From Epiperipatus broadwayi (lineage: Eukaryota > Onychophora > Udeonychophora > Euonychophora > Peripatidae): a DNA stretch of 64,000 bases. Numbering within the stretch: the first letter of the stretch is position 1; the number at the start of each line of letters is the position of its first letter. Location of the stretch: NCBI GenBank assembly GCA_028023455.1, contig JAQFVV010006200.1, positions 3,109,738 through 3,173,737 of the forward strand, given 5' to 3'. The notes below the pieces were generated by a model that made no database searches, was not told the origin of the DNA, and worked only from the letters and a program-made list of their open reading frames with translations. Shown in pieces: positions 36,701 through 43,836 of the stretch. Both the position numbers and the translations under genes were made by a program.

Positions 36701-39035
36701 TTACTTAATTACTTATAAACTAAACTACTTCAATTTGATATCAAAATAAAATCATTAAAAAATCAGTTTCCATTTTTGCATAATTTCATATTAATTTAAT
36801 ACTTATTATGTTTTAATCTGATTGTTATATATTGAATTCACTCTACAATTCCACTAATGATGGTAAGGACAAGCATATAAATATTAAACGCAAAGAATAG
36901 CTGGAATCATTCTAATTTTGACTTTTTGTCAACAGAAAGTTGTTTATTCATAACCTAAGAGAGGAGTGATTTATCCACTAATTACTAAAAGAGAAAGTTA
37001 ATGAGTTCCTACAAAAACAAAGTTTTGTTAGAATATTAAAAACAGCCTGAAAAGTATAGATGATGTGTAATCTAACTAATAATCCAGGGGTCCCCAACCC
37101 TATGCCCGCGGGCACCATGGCGCCCGCAGACCATTTTACTTGTGCCCGCCGCTATCTGAACATGATAAAAAATTATTTATCTGATACATATAAATTTAAT
37201 TTTTTAAATTTCTTATAAATTATTGTTATAAATTTAATTTTTTAAATTTCTTATAAATTATTGTATTATATTGTAATCAAATTGTAGGGCATACTATACT
37301 TTTACAGCGTAAAAATATAAACATTAATTATATGTTAAAATTCTATTTTTGAAATAAATATTTTTTTGTACATCATGTGTATTATTAACAATATCCAACT
37401 ATAAATGTACATTGAAAAAACAAATGGTGCCCACGATCTGGTTGAAAAAAATAAATGGTGCCCGCCATCTGGCTGGTATTATAGAATGTGCTCTTAAGTG
37501 CAAAAAGATTGGGGATCCCTGTAATAATCTATTAAAATAATGATGTCAGCATGACAGTTGATTTATTCTCAATTATTCATTGAAATAATAATAAAAATAT
37601 ATAAAATATAAATGCAATATATGCTATGTGTATAGTATGTTGAAAGTGTTTTTTATAAATTATAACTTATGACACTTTAATCTGATATGTATTGAATTCA
37701 CCTTGCATTTCTATCAATGATGGCATGGACAAACTTACAAAAAGAATGAATGCAATTATTCTATTCTTAACCCTTCGTCAATAGGGTATTATTTATTCAT
37801 AACCTAAGACAAAAATGATTTAATCCATTAATTACTAATAGAGAGAGAGAGAGCTAATGAGTGCCTACAAAAACACAATTTTGTTAGAATAATATTTTTG
37901 ATTTAAAAACTTTTTAGAAAATATAGATAATGTACAATCGAACTAATAATCAATTAAAATAATGATGTCAGAATGAGTTTGATTTATTCTCAATTATCGA
38001 CTGTAATAATAGTAAGAATATATAAAATATAAGCACAGTATATGATGCATGTCTTGCATGATAAAAGTGCTTTTTATAAATTATACCTCTGCTTGTTGTT
38101 TTTTCTTTCGAAATTCTTCAACTTCTTCCATCAACTTCAGAGATTCATCTACATTTCCTTCAGCACCAAGCTGTTCTGCTTTAGAAAGTTTTTTACCAAT
38201 TTCTTCCCCTAATTCATGGACTTTGTTGGCCTTTAATTAAAAAAAAATATTTGTTTGAAAATATTATTTAAAAAATATATATCTGAAATATATCTTTTTT
38301 TCTTTACCTTAGTATTAACTTCTGCACTAAGTTCTTCTTGAGTTTCAGCTAAACGCCGCTTAGCTAATTCTGTTCGTCTATCACAATCAGCAATAAAATT
38401 TTGAAGATGTTCCATTGCCTAAAAAGTAAACATTTTGTTAGCAGTAATGATTTTTATTGTTTTATAATTTTTCATTTTAAAAAATAATTTTTTTTTTTTT
38501 TTTGCGATTTCTTTTGACTATAGTTGAATATGTAATGCATAAAACAATTACTTGAAAGTATTACTTAGTACAACTACTTTTATAATTACACTTAAGAATC
38601 TAAATAAGAAATTTAGCAAGTTATCTCAATTTATGCAAAAATTAATCAATTCTGATGGTTAAGTTCCAGTGACAGATTCTTTTCCAAATTCAAATTATAC
38701 TTTGATTTCATCATGAGAGTGAATAAGTATTATATTATATATTCAATTCCAGGTAAAATAAAATATTAAATCAGACGAGTTCTAGGAGGAATCCATCCAA
38801 ACTCTGTAGAAAATTATTATCCTGATCTTTACAAGGTGGCAATTATAGCCCATTTCCAAATTCATTAGACAAAAAATATTAAGACTTTATGTGTTTGTAC
38901 ATATATAACCCATACATACTTTTAAAATATACTTACATCAATATCGTAATAATAATCATGGTTTTTTGATGCTTGTTCGTAATCTGCCCTGAGAGCCAAA
39001 TCATGAATTTTAGGACATTCTCCCAAATCCATACG
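708..39035 (-). CDS. LUC7L2-like: LUC7-like splicing factor (LUC7L/LUC7L2 type), 7 exons, N-terminus missing
   Basis: LUC7 proteins are U1 snRNP-associated factors that help select 5' splice sites; they act in the nucleus. Joining exons 38937-39035, 38308-38418, 38087-38230, 28873-29049, 25714-25808, 7761-8033 and 708-798 gives about 329 residues. Visible parts, numbered from the first residue found: end of the first CCCH-type finger (C7, H11), a charged coiled-coil-prone stretch (about 34-118), the second zinc finger (C138-x2-C141 and H157-x5-H163, within a block near-identical to animal LUC7L), an acidic/basic linker, an RS domain (about 210-300) and a short non-RS tail ending in a GSDD-like sequence. 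Every junction is GT-AG and in phase. Animal relatives are about 370-390 residues, so roughly 55 N-terminal residues are missing. The introns are AT-rich and full of transposons. The family call is near certain; which paralogue (LUC7L or LUC7L2) cannot be decided. Confidence 0.95.
1239..1346. repeat. 54-bp tandem duplication, two copies
   Basis: Units 1239-1292 and 1293-1346 begin GTATTACAGGCTATAG and differ by a single base (gagTaaa versus gagCaaa). The near-identity points to a recent duplication, whereas most repeats here are eroded. Confidence 0.95.
4273..4598. repeat. Nested inverted repeats, possible fold-back relic
   Basis: Two inverted pairs are visible. 4273-4295 pairs with 4540-4562 (22 of 23 bases). 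4498-4511 (GTAATATTGTGGAA) pairs perfectly with 4585-4598. They interleave, so they do not form one simple hairpin. They may be the remains of a palindromic element. Confidence 0.6.
4690..4890. repeat. Diverged tandem duplication, about 100-bp unit
   Basis: Two adjacent units share TTTTGTCATAT at the start, ATAAAACAAAATATAA in the middle and TAGTCACTACAG / TAATCACTGCAG near the end. They have diverged by substitutions and small indels. Confidence 0.8.
5035..5386 (-). pseudogene. Mutator-like (MULE) transposase C-terminal fragment, frameshifted
   Basis: Two overlapping minus-strand frames (5189-5386 and 5035-5259) together resemble the region after the catalytic core of invertebrate MULE transposases: a hydrophobic 'LKFLPALEKLSL' stretch, a 'VLTYFFSTYI' stretch like the YFEDTYI motif, and then 'GFHNALNSLFNCSNPRIWKL', matching the WHNAF...HPNIWKL motif. 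The frame changes near 5190-5260, so it is broken. No terminal inverted repeats were found. Family assignment is from recalled motifs. Confidence 0.6.
7686..7709 (-). terminator. Possible alternative poly(A) signals after the RS exon
   Basis: Two AATAAA hexamers (7704-7709 and 7686-7691) lie about 50-70 nt past the in-frame TGA met if the donor at 7760 is skipped. They could serve a shorter isoform ending in the RS domain. AT-rich background makes chance hexamers common. Confidence 0.25.
7761..8033 (-). CDS. LUC7L2-like: LUC7-like exon: arginine/serine-rich (RS) domain
   Basis: 273 nt = 1 + 90 codons + 2. After a TTTTTAG acceptor the reading frame is almost pure RS/RD/RE dipeptides (KSKSRSRSRDKRRKRS and so on), as in the C-terminal RS domain of LUC7L proteins, which is a phosphorylated protein-interaction region. 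The donor AG|GTGAAT splices to the last exon. If this donor is not used, an in-frame TGA follows at once (7757-7759). ORFs in other frames here are shadows of the RS repeats. Confidence 0.95.
8863..8978. repeat. Perfect palindrome, 49-bp arms and 18-nt loop
   Basis: Arms 8863-8911 and 8930-8978 are exact reverse complements over 49 bases, including TTTATTACTGCCTAGCATGC; the loop is 8912-8929. As RNA from either strand it would form an unbroken hairpin. No TIR-type target duplication is evident. It sits about 0.8 kb upstream of the RS exon on the gene strand. Confidence 0.97.
12086..13126. mobile_element. Nonautonomous TA-flanked DNA transposon (MITE), 1041 bp
   Basis: It begins CACCTGGGTCTC and ends with the exact complement GAGACCCAGGTG; the similarity extends imperfectly through an A/T run to a GCG. 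It is flanked by TA on both sides (12084-12085, 13127-13128), the target duplication of Tc1/mariner/pogo-type elements. Both ends carry repeated (A/G)CGCGATTTTGAA-like motifs facing inward. No transposase is readable. Superfamily beyond 'TA target' is not certain. Confidence 0.8.
15603..15736. repeat. Tandem duplication, 80-bp period, inside the piggyBac-type element
   Basis: AGAGCAGTGCAATGTAAATT begins at 15603 and again at 15683, and both copies run to CAGAAAGGTTG with one small indel/substitution cluster. Confidence 0.9.
16540..17423 (-). pseudogene. 884-bp retroposed insertion, possible processed pseudogene
   Basis: The segment interrupts the piggyBac-type element: the other copy reads straight through this point. 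It is flanked by a 13-bp direct repeat, TAGACTTATTGTT (16527-16539 and 17424-17436). On the minus strand the insert ends in CCTTAATAAAAAAT, a poly(A)-signal-like tail, as expected of an mRNA retrocopy moved by a LINE. It is more GC-rich than its surroundings. Minus-strand frames include a Lys/Glu/Ser-rich stretch near 17240-17400, an acidic stretch near 17090-17145 and an open 118-codon frame at 16691-17047. I recognise none of these, and stops break any long frame. Confidence 0.5.
19195..19460. repeat. GT/CA and GAAA microsatellites
   Basis: A GT run at about 19195-19211 is followed within 10 nt by a CA run, so the two could fold back on each other. An A-run and a (GAAA)n tract lie at about 19420-19460, just downstream of the candidate exon donor on the minus strand (a pyrimidine-rich tract there). 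Confidence 0.9.
19495..19554 (-). CDS. Candidate 60-nt cassette exon of the LUC7-like gene
   Basis: A GC-rich island in a very AT-rich intron. On the minus strand it has a pyrimidine-rich tract (CACTATCCTCTCAG) as acceptor and CAG|GTAGAT as donor. The enclosed 60 nt are exactly 1 + 19 codons + 2, so the segment fits between the two flanking phase-2 exons without shifting the frame. It has no stop in that phase and would add 20 residues rich in Gly, Lys and Gln (FKQGLNSKPG...). I know of no matching family sequence, so this is inferred from splice logic alone. It could instead be a decayed repeat with lucky splice-like ends. Confidence 0.45.
21865..22282. repeat. Pair of 37-bp direct repeats bounding a 0.38-kb unit
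   Basis: CGCCAGAAGCAGAAAC...GGTCTGGGGTTGA...GATATT occurs at 21865-21901 and 22246-22282, start-to-start 381 bp, with two mismatches. The sequence is more GC-rich than its surroundings. The layout could be a small element with short direct terminal repeats, or a partly deleted tandem array. Confidence 0.85.
24062..24076. repeat. Poly(C) tract
   Basis: An uninterrupted run of about 14 C in AT-rich sequence. Similar runs lie at about 12939-12948 (inside the MITE) and 59290-59301. Confidence 0.9.
25714..25808 (-). CDS. LUC7L2-like: LUC7-like exon: charged linker before the RS domain (95 nt, ends in phase 2)
   Basis: The acceptor is TATTTAG and the donor AAG|GTAATT. The 31 full codons give a highly charged Glu/Arg/Lys/Asp linker starting VSVAEKKEKR, matching the VAEKQEKR segment after the second finger in other LUC7L proteins. 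It ends two bases into an AGR arginine codon, which the next exon completes. Confidence 0.93.
25809..28872 (-). other. Intron of the LUC7-like gene (3.1 kb)
   Basis: AT-rich; no transposon ends, exons or RNA genes recognised. Confidence 0.8.
28873..29049 (-). CDS. LUC7L2-like: LUC7-like exon: second (C2H2) zinc finger (59 codons, phase 0)
   Basis: The most conserved block of the family: MPASSYQQQKLRVCEVC, then the DNDRRLADHFGGKLHLGF run. The ligands C-x2-C and H-x5-H are intact. The exon ends REKLDELK at an AAG|GTAAGA donor. Because the finger is intact and the neighbouring splice sites match in phase, the gene looks functional rather than a pseudogene. The Merlin element starts only 243 bp upstream of its acceptor (at 29293). 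Confidence 0.97.
29372..29604. repeat. Three diverged subterminal repeats in the Merlin element
   Basis: Copies at about 29372-29429, 29462-29521 and 29550-29604 share AATAAGCTC(C/T)ATTAAC and GTATGT...TATTTATGTTG...ACATT, spaced about 90 bp apart. Such subterminal repeats often bind transposases, which is only an inference here. Confidence 0.85.
30109..30300 (+). CDS. Unrecognised short open frame inside the Merlin element, exon-like
   Basis: 63 codons with a protein-like composition (Pro, Ser, Gln, Gly; few A/T-driven Lys/Asn/Ile runs), in a locally GC-richer patch. It includes MPKFMISAIGLGDGVSPEQQ. Near its end ATCG|GTAATT resembles a splice donor, after which the frame stops. It is not transposase-like to my eye. 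It might be a captured host exon or an accessory Merlin frame. I do not recognise it. Confidence 0.3.
   Translation: MNSKEADSRHLSNQIQPSTMPKFMISAIGLGDGVSPEQQPTKKPPMNVSAYTIASHLSKMIGN
30502..32548 (+). mobile_element. piggyBac element nested in the Merlin element, 2047 bp
   Basis: TTAA lies at both ends (30502-30505, 32545-32548) with inverted termini TTAACTACTTC; the homology continues weakly for a few bases. It carries the N-terminal part of a piggyBac transposase on the plus strand (30790-31217) and shares both end regions with the element at 14991-17579. The DDE core is missing, so it is an internally deleted copy. Confidence 0.85.
30790..31217 (+). pseudogene. piggyBac transposase N-terminal fragment, frameshifted
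   Basis: The frame starts ATGATGGCCTCTGAT and encodes an acidic Asp/Ser/Glu-rich leader (with SGDEFVPS and DSEDS), typical of piggyBac N-termini. Near 31000-31030 the frame shifts. In the new frame is a stretch with ILDFFLMLFDKKLLSTII and then RETNKYATQ, which matches the conserved 'FF..LF...LL..IV.ETN.YA' start of the DDE_Tnp_1_7 domain. A TGA ends it at 31215-31217. The catalytic part is absent. Confidence 0.85.
32947..33075 (-). pseudogene. Merlin (IS1595-like) transposase N-terminal fragment
   Basis: 42 codons starting MAERQSAFKLLELPATEAAA, then a 'VAFLRQKKILL' stretch and a Cys-Gly-Gly-Lys, then a stop. The order (aliphatic leader, 'aiafL...gLL', first zinc-ribbon cysteine) is that of IS1595-type transposases. 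In the next frame, downstream, a Cys-x2-Cys pair followed by Arg-Trp-Ser appears, as the second half of the zinc ribbon would. So the gene is probably frameshifted. The position just inside the right end, reading inward, fits Merlin. Confidence 0.55.
34036..34063. repeat. Short perfect hairpin, 12-bp arms
   Basis: TAGAAAAGGTTG and its complement flank a 4-nt loop (34048-34051). No T-run follows that would make it a pol III stop. Function unknown. Confidence 0.9.
35008..35669. other. Unassigned patch, possibly transposon-derived
   Basis: Sequence at 35008-35344 and 35427-35669 is more balanced in base composition than the surrounding intron and holds short open frames on both strands (60-80 codons). 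I tried reading it as a piggyBac or IS1595-type transposase and found no convincing motif. It is probably an old element fragment. Confidence 0.25.
36522..36604 (-). tRNA. tRNA-like sequence (pseudogene or SINE head)
   Basis: 83 nt with a 7-bp acceptor stem (GCATTGG with CCGATGC, one G-U), an A-box-like TGGTCGAGAGG, an anticodon-like arm CTGCT-TTGCAAT-TGCAG (GCA in the anticodon place; one T-T mismatch), a long variable region and a B box (GGTTCGCGTCC). The T stem is imperfect and no T-run terminator follows. It is strikingly GC-rich for this window. A functional gene is unlikely; a tRNA pseudogene or SINE head is more likely. Confidence 0.5.
36821..37990. repeat. Diverged duplicated segment flanking the hAT element
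   Basis: The stretch about 36821-37080 and the stretch about 37672-37975 share, in the same order, TGAATTCAC, a CAATGATGG(T/C) phrase, GGACAA, TTATTCATAACCTAAGA, ATTAATTACTAA..GAGA and TAATGAGT. The hAT element and about 150 bp of other sequence separate them. Confidence 0.7.
37085..37521. mobile_element. Nonautonomous hAT element, 437 bp
   Basis: It starts CAGGGGTCCCCAACC and ends with the complement of CAGGGATCCCCAATC, the classic hAT-type terminus. It is flanked by a perfect 8-bp duplication TAATAATC (37077-37084 and 37522-37529). Inside are a 37-bp tandem duplication (about 37190-37264) and repeated GTGCCCGC motifs (37141-37151, 37457-37466). No transposase. Confidence 0.9.
38087..38230 (-). 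CDS. LUC7L2-like: LUC7-like exon: inter-finger helix, LGAEGNVDES motif (48 codons, phase 0)
   Basis: Contains the LGAEGNVDES motif typical of LUC7 proteins, between two charged helical stretches, and ends in a lysine/glutamine-rich run. The acceptor is TTAATTAAAG and the donor GAG|GTATAA. The intron to the next exon is about 9 kb and holds the Merlin, piggyBac and hAT insertions. Confidence 0.95.
38308..38418 (-). CDS. LUC7L2-like: LUC7-like exon: DCDRRTE / RRLAETQEE helix (37 codons, phase 0)
   Basis: The translation carries the family signature FIADCDRRTELAKRRLAE (residues 41-58 of the visible protein) and ends SAEVNTK. The acceptor is TTTTTAG; the donor is AAG|GTAAAG. It is 518 bp from the exon upstream and 77 bp from the exon downstream, so this is the compact end of an otherwise very spread-out gene. 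The strongly charged, heptad-like sequence fits the long helix between the two zinc fingers. Confidence 0.95.
38937..39035 (-). CDS. LUC7L2-like: LUC7-like exon: end of first zinc finger (33 codons, phase 0)
   Basis: The exon follows a T-rich tract and AG acceptor and ends at a GTAAGT donor. It opens with RMDLGEC and reads through the conserved HDLALRADYE block. The cysteine in GEC and the following histidine are ligands of the first LUC7 zinc finger; the other ligands must lie in an upstream exon. It begins at a codon boundary, as the matching exon does in vertebrate LUC7L genes as far as I recall. This is the most 5' exon I could find. Confidence 0.95.
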
Positions 39036-40338
39036 CTAAAAAAAAAAAAAATTATATTATTGGATATACTTTAAATGATCAAATTTCAATATTAAAATTT
39101 GTCCATAATGTTGTGTTCTATACATAAAATTAAAAATAGTCAATTTAAAACAAAACTGAAATAGACAACTAACTATAAATAATAATAAAAAAATATTTAA
39201 TACAACAATCCGGCTTTCATTCCTTAATGGAACCTTTTCAAGATATTTCTTTTTACACAATCACATGACCAATTAACCCTACAGCAACTCCCCAATGGAC
39301 ACTATTTACATTACATTACAATAAATATAATTATTAAAACACATACATAAAAATGATTTATTTATAGTGAGTTATTATTTCAATTTTGTTTTAAAGTGAC
39401 TATTTTTAATTATTGGATATATAACAAGAACATATTATTTGCAATAAAAACACACACACACACATTAGTAGGGTCCTTCATAATAAGATGATGTTTAAAA
39501 TTGTCAAAAATAATTACAAATAATGATAAGGTGCAAATAGTATTTTTATTTAGAAAAACATTTTTTAAATAAAATAAAAAACCATACAATAAAATATAAA
39601 ATCTGTCTAGAAAATTATAAAAAAATATGTTGAACGGGGTTCAACTTCAAATTCAATCACTTTTGCCCATTAATTTAACCAATTTTTCCATGCTATGCAT
39701 TTTCTTTTCCATTTTTTTAAAATTACAATACATTCAATATCTATTTTTTTGCAATGCTTATATTAAAATAAATCTTTACAAAAATTTATATCTTTGCAAT
39801 CTTTATAGTTATGACTGTCTACAAAATACAATTATAATACATTATTTTTTTTGCACAAACAAACAATAAATCTTATTTTAATATATACACAAAAATTTAT
39901 TAAGATTTTTTTCATTGTTTAATACACTATTCCAACATAAATTGTTTTTATTTTCCCAAAAGTATATTTAAATTACTATCATCATTATTAAAAAAAAAAA
40001 AAATTTAACAACAATAAATCCTTTTTTTTCTTTAAAAATATATGTTCTAAAAATATATACACTCTCTCCTCTTCATATAAATCCAATAAAATATATCTTA
40101 TTTTTTTCTCTTAAAAAACTATTTCTTTCTCATTAAATCATATATATGCACCATTAACACTCCTGCATATTCTCAAAGATCTATAAAATAGTTTTCTCAT
40201 CAAAAAAACAATTTTTTTTTTCATCTATCAATACATCTTTATATATATATGACATTATACAAACTACCTATCTTATATTTCAAACTTTTGTTACATTTTA
40301 CATATACATTTGTTTATATAATTATAACCGATTTGTTA
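39036..40338. other. AT-rich stretch with no gene
   Basis: Upstream of the first recognised LUC7 exon. It has a CA run (39450-39463) and long pyrimidine-rich, low-complexity sequence from about 39700 onward. No upstream LUC7 exon seen. Confidence 0.6.
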
Positions 40339-40339
40339 T

Positions 40340-41049
40340 ATATTGCCTTTTTATACATTTTTACTAATTACCTTTTTAATTTCCTACACCTTTACAAACA
40401 ATTCAATTTGTTCTATTCAAAACAAGTTTTTTTCTTTTTATATAGAGACTTTCTTTTACTATTCTTTCCCTATATAATTTTACTTTTCTAACATTTTTAT
40501 CTTAAAAATTATATGGCCAAATTCCTTCCTATGTACATTCACATTTAAATTTCTATCCTTTCATCTTTATTTTTTTTTTTTGCATCTACATATGACACAT
40601 TCCTATTATCTTTTTATTATTATTACTTTTCATAAATCTCCATATATAAACTAATGCAAATTTTTTTTATATAATTCTTTTAATTATCTAACAGTTTCGA
40701 CTGTCATGCAGTCTTCATCAGCGAAGATTGGCTCTGATGAAGACTGCAGGACAGTCAAAACTGTTGGATAATTAAAGGAATTATATAAAAAAATTCTGCA
40801 TTAGTTTATATGTGGAGATTTATTATTATTATTTTTTATTTGGGCATATAAATTTTGAGATAAAAATGTTAGAAAAGATAAAATTATATAGGGAAAAAAT
40901 GGTAAAAGAAAATCTATATATAAAAAATAAAAAAAAACCTGTTTTGAATAGAACAAATTGTATAGGTAATGTATTTAAATAAAACAAATTATATATAAAG
41001 GTGTTGGAAATTAAAAAGTAATTAGTAAAAATGTATAAAAAGGCAATAT
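40340..41049. repeat. Large inverted repeat (arms about 380 and 315 bp) centred on a hammerhead-like motif
   Basis: The reverse complement of 40340-40721 aligns with 40734-41049 along its whole length; the right arm lacks an internal block of roughly 90 bp. Only a dozen bases separate the arms. Shared text includes TTAGTTTATAT(A/G)TGGAGATT, GATAAAAATGTTAGAAAAG and GTAAAAATGTATAAAAAGGC. No open frame. It resembles inverted terminal modules, such as the pseudo-LTRs of Penelope-like elements, which are known to carry hammerhead ribozymes. Confidence 0.9.
40694..40721 (-). ncRNA. Hammerhead-ribozyme-like core
   Basis: On the minus strand the order is CTGATGA, a 5-bp stem GACTG/CAGTC with a 5-nt loop, then GAAAC: the two conserved core strands and stem II of a hammerhead. 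The mirrored copy in the right arm (plus strand, from 40734) keeps CTGATGA and stem II but reads AAAAC in place of GAAAC. I could not define stem I, stem III or a cleavage site with confidence, so activity is unproven. Confidence 0.45.
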
Positions 41050-41065
41050 AAAATTTCTACTCACT

Positions 41066-41347
41066 GCTGCCTTTGGCAGGATGGCTCGGTTAGAACGTTA
41101 CCTTAAAATTCAATAATCAAGAACCTAAGGACCCAGGTTCGAATCCCATGCTAGTACTGTCACTGGTCAGGCCAGCAACACCTGAAGAAGGGAGAATACT
41201 TCTTTAAACATTGTGCATATACTAACCTGTTTGGTGTGATATTACTAACAATTGGTGCATATACTGAAGCAATCAATCTTGGCTTAAGACTGAGCTTCAT
41301 GGTTCTATCTACTAACCTGTATTTAAATCCTATATCCATCCCGCTCC
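41066..41347 (+). repeat. tRNA-derived SINE-like repeat
   Basis: Pol III boxes: A box TGGCTCGGTTAG (41082-41093) and a perfect B box GGTTCGAATCC (41136-41146), 54 nt apart as in tRNAs. A body follows with CTGAAGAAGGGAGAATACTTC-like text. The tail ACTAACCTGTTTGGTGTGATA (41221-41264 region) recurs at 47398. Exact ends and target duplications were not found. Confidence 0.65.
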
Positions 41348-42667
41348 TTTAGCCGTGTATATATATATTTAAGATGCGTGCCTAAAATTTAAGTTTAACT
41401 TTTCAATATTTATTATTATTAATTCTTCACATTAAAAATACATAGGTGCGGCTCAAATATATATATAGGAGCAAAAATAAATATTGATTTTTTTAAAAAA
41501 ATATTTTTAAAACTTTTTCGTTTTCAATTGTTTTTCCTATTAAACTATATATTTTATAAGATGCAACCATTAATTGTCCAAAAATAATTAAAGGGTTGGA
41601 AATATAATATTGTTTTATTCTTGAAAAGGAATTTTTAATTAAAGTTTTTACTTAAAATGAGGATTAAGATTAACGATTGTACTTTTGTTATAAACATTTT
41701 TGTCAAATCTATTTCTAATCTGGAAATAGATTTGAATTTATTTTTGGACATTATCTTACGATTGATAAAGAAAAGGTAAGAATTTTTTAGATTGGAGATT
41801 AGATTTAGAGCTAGAATTAAGAAATTAAAAGCATTCCAGAAATATCTAAGCAGTATATAAAATGAGCCAATTTACCAACAGATATAGCTAATATTTAGAG
41901 ACCTGTGCTGTTATAACCCACGCTGCTTTGAAATCTGAAAATGATCGGGTAAAACCAATCACCTTCCTGACCCTTTTGGGGTCATCTTTTGCTGTTGTAA
42001 CATCCTGCTGCCTCCAAAAAAAAACTTTGGAATGCTGATCAGAAGCTGACTGTCATCAAGAATTCACATGTATCCATTAAATGCTGTACTTTGAAAAATG
42101 GACTATTAAATGATGCAAGGTAAACTATTTTGAAACCACCACCATTGAAACTAAATCTAGCTAGCCTAATTTATCTCGAACCCTGTTATCAAGTTTTCTC
42201 ATATATTATTTAACTGCTTTTTTTTTCTAATATGTAAATGTAATTTCCTCTTAAATAATTTCTATAAATTTAATCTTATCTCATATGCTCTAGCCTTCTC
42301 TAACTTTGGTGCGGTCATTTACTTATTTGTATCTATTACTTAATTTTATGTCAATTTTAGTTATTATTAATAAGCCAATCTCAAGCAATCTGAAGAGTTG
42401 AATTTCTAAAATCTTTTCTTTCTTCTTCTTAAGTAAACCTTTATGAATTAAGGCTATTAATATCCCCTGAAAACATGCCTTATTAATTAATACACTCGTC
42501 AGATTGTTTTACGAGTCAACATTTTGTTTATGTTTCAGTATAAAAATTTGTTTAATTCTGAATTCTACCCAGGGTGAATCCAGAACTTAGGCTAATTAAC
42601 GCTCTGAAACCTTATTTATTATATAAATCTTATTATTCAATTCTGAAAGAGTGACTTATTGTTTTCT
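41348..42667. other. Intergenic or intronic stretch without a recognised gene
   Basis: AT-rich, no long frame. A locally more balanced patch at about 41880-42180 may be part of an old repeat; I cannot assign it. Confidence 0.5.
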
Positions 42668-43050
42668 ATATATAACTGCTGGCTGAAGAAAAGTTTGCTA
42701 TTAACCGAAAGGAGGCCCTTTGATTCCTCTTAGAGGCCTTAAAGGAACCAAGCAGGGCAAATTCCTAATGTCCACTCCATACATTCTTGTCATTGCAGCT
42801 GTTATTGCTATTTGATTATTCATATAGTATACGAACATGGATGGGCTGCTCACCAACACACATTATCCAGCATGGTGAGTTTATTGGCTTCAAAAAACAC
42901 CATGGTCTTTCTTCTCAGTTGCCTGATAAAGCAGATATTTTTCCAATACATATATACAACTATGACAGATAAAAATAAATATATGACCCTTATTCCCAGG
43001 AGGTTGTAAAGTCACCAACCCAGGCAGCAGTTAGTGGCTGAAGGCAGAGG

Positions 43051-43836
43051 GTGCTAAGAATCCCGATTGCGGACCGAGGCTGCCATTTGATGACGACTTT
43101 TTATTTAGGTATTTACAACTGCAGATCACTTTCAAGTGAAAGAAGATTACAAGAATTAGAAGAACTGTCTTATATTAACTGGGACATTATTGGACTTTGT
43201 GAAGTTAGAAAAAAAGGTGTAGAGACAATTGATTTAAAAAGTGGACATGTATGCTATTATAAAGGCACAAATATTGGAAATACAAGTGGAGTAGGATTCA
43301 TTATAAATAAAAAGTGGAAGAACAACATTGTGGAGATTGATGATATATCGGACAGAGTGGCAAGATTAGTTATACAACTTAATAGCAGATACTAAATACA
43401 GATAATTCAGGTTTATGCCCCAACAAGTTCTCATAGTGATGAAGTAGTAGAAGATTTTTATATGGATGTACAAAAGGCTTTTGATCAGAGTAAACAACAT
43501 TTTAAAATTATTATGGGAGATCTTAATGCTAGAATTGGGAAACAAATAAAAGATTAAAGTCCTGTAGGTAATTTTGGTTGTGGTAATAGAAATGAGAGAG
43601 GACACAGACTTGTAGAGTTTGCAGAAAAAGAAAAAAATTATATTATGAATTCTTTTTTTGAGAAAAATGTTAAAAGGAAATGGACATGGAAGCATCCAAA
43701 TGAAAGTACAGCAGAATTGGATTATATTTTGACTAACAGAAAGTACATATTTCAAGATTGTAATGTTCTTAATAAATTTAACACAGGAAGTGATCATCGT
43801 TTAGTAAGGTGTAAGATATGTGTTATGCAAAACTAG
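43051..43836 (+). pseudogene. LINE copy 1: endonuclease domain, broken
   Basis: The first open part (43051-43395) has the start of an exonuclease/endonuclease/phosphatase fold: a 'GIYNCRSL' stretch, 'WDIIGLCEVRKKG' (the catalytic Glu region) and 'GVGFIINKKW'. The second part (43645-43836) has KWTWKHPNESTAELDYILTN and then SDHR, the conserved C-terminal endonuclease motif. In between are stops (for example TAA near 43393 and 43555). Proteins of this type are often annotated 'craniofacial development protein 2-like'. Confidence 0.9.

Larger units (their letters stand above)
29050..38086 (-). other. 9.0-kb intron of the LUC7-like gene
   Basis: Contains the Merlin element with its nested piggyBac element (29293-33536), a 12-bp perfect hairpin (34036-34063), an unassigned patch (35008-35669), a tRNA-like sequence (36522-36604) and a hAT element (37085-37521). 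Other stretches show nothing recognisable. Segments around 36821-37080 and 37640-37990 resemble each other (shared 'GAATTCACT...', 'ATTCATAACCTAAGA' and 'AATGATGTCAG' phrases), so the intron holds a diverged duplication on either side of the hAT element. Confidence 0.75.

Noticed and set aside
40249-40491. 80-codon frame rich in Leu, Phe and Tyr
   Set aside because: Comes from pyrimidine-rich low-complexity DNA and runs into the inverted repeat; no conserved motif.
40734-40766. Hammerhead-like core on the plus strand (right arm)
   Set aside because: GAAAC is changed to AAAAC, which breaks the core, so only the minus-strand copy is listed.
43366-43797. 143-codon minus-strand frame
   Set aside because: Antisense shadow of the LINE endonuclease; hydrophobic because it complements Lys/Asn-rich sequence.
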